Positions 17,038-25,664 of a stretch of 64,000 nt of DNA are shown here, in pieces. The stretch comes from Salegentibacter maritimus (GTDB lineage: Bacteria; Bacteroidota; Bacteroidia; Flavobacteriales; Flavobacteriaceae). Below the pieces are notes generated by a model, which made no database searches, was not told the DNA's origin, and was given only the letters and a program-made list of their open reading frames with translations. Where the stretch lies: positions 107,572 through 171,571 of the forward strand of contig NZ_JAEHOK010000009.1 in NCBI RefSeq assembly GCF_016236915.1. The letters are read 5' to 3'. The translations under genes and the position numbers were made by a program. Position 1 is the stretch's first letter. Each line of letters opens with the position of its first letter.

Positions 17038-19668
17038 TTAAGATTTGTAAGTATTTATTTGTTTAAAAGTAGTATTATTTTCCTTAGCTACCATATTTTT
17101 AAAAATTTTGCTTTTAATTTCTTTCGAAAAGAAGATTTTTACGGTATAAGTTCCTTTTTCAAAAACTTTGGGTTTAAAATTTTTAGTATTTATTTTAATG
17201 GAATAGATCAATTCATTTTTATCATTAAATACTGAAATTACCGGTTTTAGGTTGGTTTTAAATCTCAATTCGGGTAACCAGGCTGTAGCTTTTCTAGCAT
17301 AATTATCTTGCTGGGAAATGGTAATTGGCCATCCGGGATTTTGATTTTCGGGTGTTGGTTTAACAAGTCGCGGCCAACATTCAGTTTTAATAGTCCTTTT
17401 TTCTTTATTAAAAGTAACCAGGCCATAACCGGTTGCCCGTTGACTAAGAATTTTAGGTTCTTGTGTGCTTTTATGCGGATTGGCGACGGCTAGCACACTT
17501 AATTTATTTCCAAAACCATCAATAAAATCGCCGGTGTAGGAAGGTTTTTTAAAAGTATGTTTAGAGAAATCTACAGGCGGCCAAAATCTTCTGGGCCAAA
17601 TATTATTTAAGGCAGGCCCGGCAAAGGCATAGCCGCTATCTCCGTGATTTTGTACTCCATATTGAATGAATGATCCCAAATGTTGGTCTCCCGCTATATG
17701 AAAGGCAAAAGCCTTTCTAATAATTGTAATAGCTTCATCCCGTTTGTTGGCCGGCCAACCATTACTGTCCATATCTACCGTAAAGTCATCACCTTCTACA
17801 TATTTCCCATTTTCAGGAATAGCAAGCGATGGTACTACCTGATCGGTCAATTCATTTTTAGGTAGTGTAGCAACGGTAGCAAAGTTGGTTTGAGATAAGA
17901 CAGCTTTCATTTCTGCGCCATTTTCCCAATCCTCAACCCAATCTTCTAAAAATTTGTGCTGACGTTTGCCCAGTAATTCAGCTTCTATATTTTTATGCTT
18001 TTTTATATCAAAATCGGGATTGGTAATAAAGCCGTTCCACACTTTTGCTTCTTTGGGAAGTACATTTTTTGGAGCCGATTTAAATTTACGATCTTCCAAT
18101 ATGGCAAAGCTAATTCCGCCATAATTCCAATGTGTATAATAAACATTTATGCCTTGCTTTACCGGTGTGGGATCAAATGGATCTGGAAGGTGGCTGGTTT
18201 GGGTAAACTGGATCATATTTACCCAATCTGCCGGCATTTTATAACCTCCCGAATCCTGGGCAGCAGCTCCAAAGTTTTTACTGGTATCGGCATTTTTCCC
18301 ACTTTCACCCCAAACATTTCCGTGATAAACATCATGGTCGTCGGGTATTATTGCACAGGGCTTGTGCCTAAATAGCTCACGATAGGACCACCCAAACATA
18401 TACCATTTTCTAAGATAATCCAGGCTGGTTTCCTCCAGGTTTCCGTTATAGGTAGCACCAAAGCCTCCGGTGCCTTCATAAAATTGATCTCCCAAAAACA
18501 TTATAATATCCGGGTTTAAAAGCCCCATATTGCTTACCACATCATTATCGGGAAAACCATAATCAAAATTGCAGCTAAAAACAGCCGCTTTTACTTCTTC
18601 TTTTTGTTTAGGCTCCTGGGCAATTGTTCCTTTGTATTCATATCTAATCGTTTCATTTTTTAAGGGAATTTCGGCTACTACGCGATAAGGTATAGCTTCC
18701 TTAAATTCCCATTTTGGGACTACAAAATTTATGGCACGGCTGGAAGCTTTAAAACTACTTCCAACTTCAGGTAATTTTGTAGATTGCTCCCTTTGCCATT
18801 GTCCGTCTTTAAAAAATTCCAGGTATACTTGGTTTCCGTCAATAGCTTCAAAAGGAGTACACTGGGCCGTTAGCTTTAATTTCTGATTGTGAAGTGTATA
18901 TTGTGCAAAACAAATAGGGCCAAATAACTGAGTTTTTTTTGATTGAAGTTTTTCAGAAGAAATCTCCCAATCTGCAAAAGCCACAAAGTCTTGAGAAGTG
19001 CTTTCTGTACTTTCAATATGGGACAGAAGAGCAAAATTACCTGCCAGCGATTGTGAAGGCAAGTTTATGCTTTTATCAGAAAAAAGTTTATTGCCGGTGG
19101 CTAAATCTTTAAGTGTAATTTCTAAAAGGTACTTATTATTTTGAGCTAAGGCTTTTATTTTTAGGTTTAGTTCTTTAGGCCAGGATTCTAATGAGGTGGG
19201 GATTAAAGTATCTCCCACTTTAATATCACCAGCGGCGGAAAGACCAATATCAACACCCTGCCCAAAAACTGCTGAAGAGCGGTAATCTTCAAAACGACCT
19301 TTAGCGCCCAATCGCATTCCTATACAAGAGCCTTCCCCCATTTGAAATCCGGCTTCAGGTAAATGAATGTTAACCTGGGTTTGAAATGTTTCCGGGGTAT
19401 CAGGTTTTTGTAAAGTTAATAGGTGTAGACTACGGTTTTTTGCTTTTACCTTACAGATTGCTTTAGCATCTTTTAATTGCCAATCCTGTAGTCTATTTCC
19501 CCAGTATTCAGGACCAACCCATTTTATGTCTGGCCAATTCTCCCAATTACTTCTGAATATAACCTCTTGTGGCTTACCCCAAAATTTTTCTAAATTTAGG
19601 GCACCTGGGATAAAAGCGGGCGCTATAGCTCCTAAAGAAATGGTCTTTATATATTTTCTGCGATCCAT
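17038..19668 (-). CDS. PhoD-like metallophosphatase with N-terminal beta-sandwich
   Basis: 876 residues. The N-terminus (M-D-R-R-K-Y-I-K-T-I-S-L-G-A-I) is Tat-like. Residues of about 35-235 look like a concanavalin/laminin-type sandwich, 240-355 like an Ig-type N-terminal PhoD domain, and from about 360 the PhoD metallophosphatase core has S-C-N-F-D, F-L-G-D-Q-F-Y, P-D-D-H-D-V-Y-H-G-N and I-A-G-D-Q-H-L-G-S motifs. The family contains Ca/Fe-dependent phosphomonoesterases and phosphodiesterases. The extra N-terminal domain makes the protein much longer than classical PhoD (about 550) and may bind glycan. It lies between GH123 and GH95 genes, so a phosphorylated glycan or glycolipid substrate is plausible but unproven. 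Confidence 0.82.
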   Translation of the reverse strand: MDRRKYIKTISLGAIAPAFIPGALNLEKFWGKPQEVIFRSNWENWPDIKWVGPEYWGNRLQDWQLKDAKAICKVKAKNRSLHLLTLQKPDTPETFQTQVNIHLPEAGFQMGEGSCIGMRLGAKGRFEDYRSSAVFGQGVDIGLSAAGDIKVGDTLIPTSLESWPKELNLKIKALAQNNKYLLEITLKDLATGNKLFSDKSINLPSQSLAGNFALLSHIESTESTSQDFVAFADWEISSEKLQSKKTQLFGPICFAQYTLHNQKLKLTAQCTPFEAIDGNQVYLEFFKDGQWQREQSTKLPEVGSSFKASSRAINFVVPKWEFKEAIPYRVVAEIPLKNETIRYEYKGTIAQEPKQKEEVKAAVFSCNFDYGFPDNDVVSNMGLLNPDIIMFLGDQFYEGTGGFGATYNGNLEETSLDYLRKWYMFGWSYRELFRHKPCAIIPDDHDVYHGNVWGESGKNADTSKNFGAAAQDSGGYKMPADWVNMIQFTQTSHLPDPFDPTPVKQGINVYYTHWNYGGISFAILEDRKFKSAPKNVLPKEAKVWNGFITNPDFDIKKHKNIEAELLGKRQHKFLEDWVEDWENGAEMKAVLSQTNFATVATLPKNELTDQVVPSLAIPENGKYVEGDDFTVDMDSNGWPANKRDEAITIIRKAFAFHIAGDQHLGSFIQYGVQNHGDSGYAFAGPALNNIWPRRFWPPVDFSKHTFKKPSYTGDFIDGFGNKLSVLAVANPHKSTQEPKILSQRATGYGLVTFNKEKRTIKTECWPRLVKPTPENQNPGWPITISQQDNYARKATAWLPELRFKTNLKPVISVFNDKNELIYSIKINTKNFKPKVFEKGTYTVKIFFSKEIKSKIFKNMVAKENNTTFKQINTYKS

Positions 19669-19757
19669 GGTAATTGATTTAATGCTTTTTTTATATTATT
19701 TTTTTAACCCACTATAGTATAACTATTGGAATGGATCAAGTCCTTGTAAATATTTTA

Positions 19758-19796
19758 AAAACATAAATGGTCGAAATTTCTTTCGACCACTTATGT
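19758..19796 (-). terminator. Hairpin terminator after the GH95-like gene
   Basis: Arms of 16 positions (19761-19776 and 19781-19796) pair with one mismatch around a 4-base loop, and a U-run follows on the minus strand. It lies about 30 bases after the GH95-like stop, so the transcript may be partly ended before the PhoD/GH123 genes. Confidence 0.8.
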
Positions 19797-19825
19797 TGTA
19801 ACAAGTACTGTTTTTATACCTTGAA

Positions 19826-22126
19826 TTAATTTTTGATTGTTATTTCCTGACCGGGTTTAGTATCAATGATAATAATACCATTTTTAACCTCATAATCTGA
19901 GTTAATTTTAAATGTTTTGCTATTAAAAGGTTTTAAGAGTTTTAAAACGCCTCCTTTTTCAGAAGAAATAATTATTTTATCTACTTTTCCTTCTTTTTTA
20001 CTGGCAGAAATTAAAAAGGCTCCTTCTGTTCTTAATTTTTGAAAACTAATGTTTTTCCAACTCTCTGGAACCGCCGGGAATATTCTTATGGTTCCGGTAT
20101 GGCTTTGAATTAACATTCCCTGAATACCCGCCGCAAAGGCGAAGTTACCTTCTAAAGTGAATGGGCGATATTTAAACTTAGAATATCCTCTATTGAACTG
20201 TTCACCATTAACGTGGAAAGAGTTTGGTAATGTGAAGTTTTCAGCAAAAATTCGTAATGTTTTTGCTGCTCCTTCTCCATCAAAAGCACGTGCCTGTAAA
20301 TTACCTAACCAACTAAACGAATATCCTGTATAGTAATCTGTCCCTACATCAAGTAATTGGTTTAAGGTATTATCTACTATTTGTTTATCTTCATTTCCTT
20401 TTGAATAATCAATAAGTCCATAAGGATGAAAAGCCATTAAATGCGATAAGTGCCTATGAGATTGGTTATATGCACTATCAGGGGCTAGCATTATTCCACT
20501 TTGCTCATCAATAGCAAAATAGGGCCATTCTTCAAGTTGTTCTTTCCATTTCTTAGCTTCTTTATCCTTTCCCAATTCCTGGGCCAGTTCTGCCGCTTTT
20601 TCATAGGTCCAACGAATATTGGCTAAATCAAAATTAGTAGTTTCGCTAAACCAGGCATCTCTAGAGTTGTTACGTATTTCTGGGCTTGAGCTAATCGGTA
20701 ATTTCCGTAAACCTGATTCATCTTTAATAGAGATATCCTGAAATAAAATAGCAACGTCTCTAATCCAGGGGTAGGCTTTTTCCTCTAAAAAATCTCTATC
20801 CATTGAATATCGCCAATGCAGGTAAAAGTGTTGCCCTAACCAGCCTGAAACTGTTGGTCCAAAAGCATACTGTATCCATCCTCCCATAGGCTCACCTGTT
20901 AAAGTGGTAACCCCTGGAACTGCTAATCCATCAGATTCAAAATATGTTTTTGTATACTCTTTAAAGGTTTTTTTATTCGCTACCAACCACTCTAAAAAGC
21001 CTATTTCCAAATCAAGATGATTACCAGAATAAGCAGACCAATAGCTTAATTGTGTATTTAAGTCATGGTGGAAATCTCCTTTCCATGGTGGAAGTTTTCC
21101 ATTATCGGCAGTCCATACGGCCTGAAGTGAAATAGGAGGTGTTCCTGATCTGGCTGCAGATCCAAATTTGTATTGCTCCATATACCACTGATTTTCTAAA
21201 ATTTCATCTGGCAGTTGTATAGACGATTTGTTCCAGAAATTCTCCCACCATTTGGAATGCTGCTCTAATGCTTTATCATAACTTATTTCATTTTTAATTT
21301 TCGACATAGCATCGTCATTTTGAAATAAGTCATTTTCATTTTTTAAGTTAGTGCTAATAGTCCATTTTCCAATCATGGTTTTATTTACATAAGTCCACAC
21401 CACCTGAACTTTATACTTAAAATCATCCCAGCCCTCCTGAATATATGTTACCTGGTTTTTGCGTTTTATTAGTTCTCCATTAGAATAGCCAAGTCTACGC
21501 AAGTCCTGCCCTGTAACTGGAGATGCATCGCTATCTGATCCTTTATCATAAACCGGTGGGATCAACATAGGTTCAAAGTCTTTATCTACTCCTTTAAACT
21601 TAAACCAACCTTCATTTTTAGACGCATGAACAAAAGAGGAGAACTCTATACCTGAGTCCCATTTTACATTGCTTTGTGCATTATCCAGTGAGAGACTCAC
21701 GTTCTTGACATCGCCAAAAGGCTTTACATTAAACTCTAATGCAGCTCCTGGTATTTTAGAGGGAGCTGGGGCCCTGTCGTATGGAACATCAAATTTTTCT
21801 TGTACTTCTTTATATTGTTTGGATTTCCATTTTTGGTAAACCCAGGAGAACTTAAATTCCGGACTATTTAAATTTTCCATTGGCCTTAGGTCCCACAGAT
21901 AAACATTATCTAAAGACATCCTTAAATGATTATCTTTTTGCCAAATAAGTGCACCTATATGCCCATTCCCAAGCGGAATACCCTCATCCCAGGTTTTAGC
22001 CAGATTACTAAACTCCAATAGATGATTGTTTGCCTTTTGAATTGTATTATTCTGTGATTGTACCTCTAAACTAATACAAAACAGAATTGCTGATGCAAAC
22101 AAAACCTTTTTTAAATTTTTGTTCAT
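19826..22126 (-). CDS. GH95-like glycosidase (alpha-L-fucosidase/galactosidase clan)
   Basis: 766 residues with a signal peptide (about 1-25). An N-terminal beta domain with W-D-E-G-I-P-L-G-N-G-H-I-G-A (46-59) is followed by an (alpha/alpha)6 barrel with S-S-S-P-E near residue 490 and H-R-H-L-S-H-L near 570, all hallmark positions of GH95. The usual catalytic N-x-N pair before N-Y-W appears here as D-L-N-T-Q-L-S-Y-W near residue 355, so one Asn is replaced by Asp. Known members hydrolyse alpha-1,2-L-fucose or alpha-L-galactose. A fucosidase would suit the fuconate dehydratase group at 31-36 kb, but the substitution leaves specificity open. It is flanked by hairpins at both ends, 19758-19796 and 22158-22191. 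Confidence 0.68.
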   Translation of the reverse strand: MNKNLKKVLFASAILFCISLEVQSQNNTIQKANNHLLEFSNLAKTWDEGIPLGNGHIGALIWQKDNHLRMSLDNVYLWDLRPMENLNSPEFKFSWVYQKWKSKQYKEVQEKFDVPYDRAPAPSKIPGAALEFNVKPFGDVKNVSLSLDNAQSNVKWDSGIEFSSFVHASKNEGWFKFKGVDKDFEPMLIPPVYDKGSDSDASPVTGQDLRRLGYSNGELIKRKNQVTYIQEGWDDFKYKVQVVWTYVNKTMIGKWTISTNLKNENDLFQNDDAMSKIKNEISYDKALEQHSKWWENFWNKSSIQLPDEILENQWYMEQYKFGSAARSGTPPISLQAVWTADNGKLPPWKGDFHHDLNTQLSYWSAYSGNHLDLEIGFLEWLVANKKTFKEYTKTYFESDGLAVPGVTTLTGEPMGGWIQYAFGPTVSGWLGQHFYLHWRYSMDRDFLEEKAYPWIRDVAILFQDISIKDESGLRKLPISSSPEIRNNSRDAWFSETTNFDLANIRWTYEKAAELAQELGKDKEAKKWKEQLEEWPYFAIDEQSGIMLAPDSAYNQSHRHLSHLMAFHPYGLIDYSKGNEDKQIVDNTLNQLLDVGTDYYTGYSFSWLGNLQARAFDGEGAAKTLRIFAENFTLPNSFHVNGEQFNRGYSKFKYRPFTLEGNFAFAAGIQGMLIQSHTGTIRIFPAVPESWKNISFQKLRTEGAFLISASKKEGKVDKIIISSEKGGVLKLLKPFNSKTFKINSDYEVKNGIIIIDTKPGQEITIKN

Positions 22127-22157
22127 AATTTATTTTTTACTCTTTAATTAAGATAAG

Positions 22158-22191
22158 GGGCTAAGAGATAGGCTGCGCTATTTCTTAGCCC
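22158..22191 (-). terminator. Intergenic hairpin between sulfatase and GH95-like gene
   Basis: Arms 22158-22170 and 22179-22191 (GGGCTAAGA core) pair over 13 positions with one G-U. On the minus strand it follows the sulfatase gene and is trailed by a U-rich but broken run. It may be a weak terminator or a processing hairpin. Confidence 0.55.
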
Positions 22192-22266
22192 TGATAGTCA
22201 TTTTCTCAAACCCTATAGTTATCTTCTTATGATATTGGACTTATTTTATTAAAGCTTACATTCAGA

Positions 22267-23865
22267 TTATCTTATAAAGGTGAAGTTTCTTCCATAGCTC
22301 ACCGTACCATTTATTAAGTCTCCATCACATTTTTGAATCAACTCTGCTTTTAAAACTTCTACTTTTTCAGGATACTGTTTTGCAAGGTCTTTAGTTTCCT
22401 TAAAGTCATCAGGGAGATAATATAATTGGAATATTTTTTTGGGAGCAAAGTATCTAAGCTTCCATCCGTCTTTTGTAATTAAAGCAGGTCCCATAAAAGA
22501 AGCAAAGGCTATAGAATTATGTTTTTCAGCTTTTCCTGGATTGCCAGGCATTAACTCATTAAGATAAGAAACGCCATCTTTGTTTTCTTTAAGTTTAACA
22601 TCAAGCATATCTGCCATTGTTGTCATAAAATCGTAGTTCGCAACAAGCTTTTGAGATTCTGTACCCGATTTTAATTTTTCTGGCCAATAGAAAAATAATG
22701 GTACTTTAACGCCACCATTCCAATTACTGCGTTTAAGACCGGCCTGGCCTTTATTGCCATTAAAAACATCGCCTCCAATTTCACTATAGAATTTATCGGT
22801 AATATTGTTAAAAGGCTCATCGGTTTTTATGTTCTTATATGGCTTTGCTGTTCTTCCTTCGTAATTATAATAAAGTTCATGGCCATTATCTGATGAAAAT
22901 ACGATCATTGTATTATTTGCGATTCCCAGGGCTTCCAGCTCATTTAAAATAACCCCTAAGTCATCGTCTAATCTTTTTACCATAGATGCGTAGGCTTTTT
23001 CTATTTGGGTAAGTGAATCATTAAAGGCTACCTCGGGATGAATAGCGGGTATGGCTACAGGGCCGTGAGGGAGTTGTGTTGAATGATATAAAAAGAAAGG
23101 TTTCTCTTTATTATCTCTAATAAACTTCAACATTTTATTTAAGAATAGGTCTTGTGAATAGACCGTTTTACCATTTAAGTTCCAACGGTCTCTTTCCTGA
23201 GATTCATCAGATCCAGATTCCCCGGTTTTTGCGGCATCCGGGTGGGTGTTTCCCGGGATGGAGATTCGTTTACCATTTTCATGTAAAAACATGGGATAAA
23301 ATCCGTGCGCCTGGGTATGATCGTAGTAGCCATAATGGTAATCCCATCCATGATTATCCATTTGTTTGGCAGTGGTTAAAAAACCATAGTCTAATTTGCC
23401 TATTTGCCCTGTAACATAATCTGCTTCTTTAAAAATTTGAGGTAGATATACAACATCTGGCTCTTTACCAATAGCGGAATTGATTGCCTCTTGAATTGCT
23501 TCGTCCTTGGTTGCATCGGTCGCAGATTCTTTATACCCTTTCCCGGAAGTGAGCACATATTTATTTTCCCGGCAGTCATTATATCCGGTAAGAAAAGTAG
23601 CCCTTGAAGGGGCGCAAAAAGTACTGGAATAGGAATTGTTAAATACAACTCCTTGCCCTGCCAGCTTATCTATATTGGGGGTGGTAAAATATTTTTGACC
23701 ATAATAAGAGAGGAGTCCCTCCCCTAAATCATCGGCCATGATATAAATTACATTGGGTTTATTAACATCCTGTGATTTATTATTTTGAGCCTGAATCACC
23801 AGGACATTAAAAAAGACCAGTGCCCAGGTACTACTGACGATGAATTTTAAAATTTTAGTTTTCAT
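22267..23865 (-). CDS. Secreted type I (formylglycine) sulfatase
   Basis: 532 residues from the chosen start. An in-frame ATG 42 bases further upstream (23907) would add 14 polar residues before the signal peptide, so the ATG at 23863-23865, which directly begins the signal (1-27, ending I-Q-A-Q), is preferred. Asp pair 45-46 (M-A-D-D-L-G-E-G), formylglycine motif C-A-P-S-R at 84-88 followed by A-T-F-L-T-G, and S-S-D-N-G-H near 314. It is an S1-family sulfatase needing Cys-to-formylglycine maturation. It lies between the metalloprotease and the GH95-like gene and is set off by hairpins on both sides. The sequence differs clearly from the sulfatase at 12718, suggesting a different linkage or position. 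Confidence 0.92.
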   Translation of the reverse strand: MKTKILKFIVSSTWALVFFNVLVIQAQNNKSQDVNKPNVIYIMADDLGEGLLSYYGQKYFTTPNIDKLAGQGVVFNNSYSSTFCAPSRATFLTGYNDCRENKYVLTSGKGYKESATDATKDEAIQEAINSAIGKEPDVVYLPQIFKEADYVTGQIGKLDYGFLTTAKQMDNHGWDYHYGYYDHTQAHGFYPMFLHENGKRISIPGNTHPDAAKTGESGSDESQERDRWNLNGKTVYSQDLFLNKMLKFIRDNKEKPFFLYHSTQLPHGPVAIPAIHPEVAFNDSLTQIEKAYASMVKRLDDDLGVILNELEALGIANNTMIVFSSDNGHELYYNYEGRTAKPYKNIKTDEPFNNITDKFYSEIGGDVFNGNKGQAGLKRSNWNGGVKVPLFFYWPEKLKSGTESQKLVANYDFMTTMADMLDVKLKENKDGVSYLNELMPGNPGKAEKHNSIAFASFMGPALITKDGWKLRYFAPKKIFQLYYLPDDFKETKDLAKQYPEKVEVLKAELIQKCDGDLINGTVSYGRNFTFIR

Positions 23866-23899
23866 AGATTGATTTAAATGATTTTTATCCGATGTCTTG

Positions 23900-23951
23900 A
23901 TAATCAAAATTTCAACACCTTCCGATAATTATTGGAGGGTGTTGAAATTTT
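23900..23951 (-). terminator. Terminator after the metalloprotease gene
   Basis: Arms 23906-23923 and 23934-23951 form an 18-bp stem with one G-U pair and a 10-base loop. The stem ends in A/T pairs giving UUUU on the minus strand, and a T-run is also present on the plus side, so it may work in both directions. Confidence 0.7.
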
Positions 23952-24056
23952 CTTGTTTTTTCCTAAACTATCCGTTCTATTGAATTAGACTTCAAGGACT
24001 TTATTCCAGTAAAATATAGTTAAACGATTTCACTGGAATTGCCATGAAGTAATTTG

Positions 24057-25625
24057 CTAATTATTATAAGCATGAATTTCTGCCAAATGTGTATAGTCAA
24101 AATCTCCATGCGAATTCTGGGTAACTAATTTCATATATCTAAAAGACTGTACTGAGGGAAGGTCTATGTACTGTATGTTTTGAACTCGAGCTAAGCTATA
24201 GGTCCCCAAACTAGTCCAGTTTTCACCATCGTTACTTTTAAACATTTCAAAATCTTTAATAGTTCCATTTAGGCCAGACCTGTTTTCGAAAGCAAAACCT
24301 TTTACAGTTGTTTCAGCACCCATGTCTAATACAAAATGATGTGGATGTCCTGGTAATGTACTTTTCCATTGGGTGTGCCAAAAGGAAGACAAATCTCCGT
24401 CTAACATCCCGGAAGCAGGACCATTATCTTCTTCACTATCGGCTTCAACAATAGACCAGGAGGACCGGTCTATTAAGTTTTTAGTATTTATAACTTCTAT
24501 ATTAGGAACATTATTTACAAATTCATATTCATAAGCTCTAATAACCCTTGAACCATTTTCATGGATGAACCCAATTCTTAACTGATATTGTCCATCTAAT
24601 TTGTGAAAATCGTCTAGTGGGCTTTCAATATATAAACTATCCTGCCCAACAGGTTTTGATGTAAACGATAAAGCATCATAATCTTCATTATTAGCTGTGG
24701 CAGGATATGGATCGTGCCAGACATTGATAGTAGCAACCGTTCCGCTGGACGTAAAATTACCGGAAATTATTATTTTATTGTTTTCAACTTTCCCTTTTAA
24801 ATTAGAAATATTAGCAGTTTCCTTAGAATACCAGTCAGATCTTGTGTCTGAACTAAATGTTTGAGAGTTGGCAAAAACTGCCGCATGTGCGGCTGTGATA
24901 AATGTGGGGCTTTTTCCATAGGTGCCATTTCCCGTTCCCATTAAAGCTGTGCCTAATGTAGACTTTACGGTCTTTCTACCAATATTGTGAGGTGCGTTAA
25001 GACCGTGGCCTAACTCGTGAACTAATCCGCCTATCCATTTAGTTGCCAGGTTTCCTAAATTACTATCTTCTCCCAAATATTGTTTATCTAAATATTCATA
25101 ATCTAATGCAAAACAATACCTTCCGTATCCATAAAATGGAACACCTCCGGGATTTAATGGATCACCTGAGGTAGATGGAAGAAGCACAAGGGTATGTTCG
25201 CTTTTCTTCTCCTCTGGGTTCTCATTAAAATACGTGTTCAACTCATTAACAATTACACCGCCACCACCGCTATATGGATAGGCATTTTTTCCTTGCTGCC
25301 CTGGAACAGTTATAATATTTAATTTACCATCACTTTTAATGTCTAAACCAAAAGAAGTTCTACCAAAACCTGCTCTATCTAAGTTACTGGCAAAAAAATC
25401 CTGGGCATCAAATATAATTTCTTCTATACGCGATTCATAATCTGGTACCGGAGACATATCATTGGGAACAAAATAAACTATATTAAGCTTGTATGGATTA
25501 TCACTCCATTCATTATCAATAGTTGTACTTTCAACATCGCTTTCTTGTTTAATGTTAGTAGCGTAATCTTCTGAACAAGAATAAAATAAGGCTAATGCTA
25601 GTGTATATAAAATTTTTAATTTCAT
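24057..25625 (-). CDS. Metzincin-like zinc metalloprotease lipoprotein with C-terminal discoidin/CBM32 domain
   Basis: 522 residues. Lipoprotein signal with Cys17 (F-Y-S-C). The zinc motif H-E-L-G-H-G-L-N-A-P-H is at 203-213; it has the three His and the Glu of the HExxHxxGxxH family, but Asn replaces the usual Gly. A Met (A-L-M-G-T-G near 229) could be the Met-turn. The last 135 residues (about 385-522) match an F5/8 type C fold (S-G-M-L-D-G-D ... F-W-H-T, Y-M-K-L), a fold often found as galactose- or GalNAc-binding CBM32. A surface protease with a sugar-binding domain between sulfatases and SusCD suggests cleavage of glycosylated protein such as mucin (inference). It starts 40 bases after the SusD stop. 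The exact peptidase family is not certain. Confidence 0.78.
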   Translation of the reverse strand: MKLKILYTLALALFYSCSEDYATNIKQESDVESTTIDNEWSDNPYKLNIVYFVPNDMSPVPDYESRIEEIIFDAQDFFASNLDRAGFGRTSFGLDIKSDGKLNIITVPGQQGKNAYPYSGGGGVIVNELNTYFNENPEEKKSEHTLVLLPSTSGDPLNPGGVPFYGYGRYCFALDYEYLDKQYLGEDSNLGNLATKWIGGLVHELGHGLNAPHNIGRKTVKSTLGTALMGTGNGTYGKSPTFITAAHAAVFANSQTFSSDTRSDWYSKETANISNLKGKVENNKIIISGNFTSSGTVATINVWHDPYPATANNEDYDALSFTSKPVGQDSLYIESPLDDFHKLDGQYQLRIGFIHENGSRVIRAYEYEFVNNVPNIEVINTKNLIDRSSWSIVEADSEEDNGPASGMLDGDLSSFWHTQWKSTLPGHPHHFVLDMGAETTVKGFAFENRSGLNGTIKDFEMFKSNDGENWTSLGTYSLARVQNIQYIDLPSVQSFRYMKLVTQNSHGDFDYTHLAEIHAYNN

Positions 25626-25664
25626 TTTTTTCTTCTATATAAATTTGTAAATATTACTTTAGGA

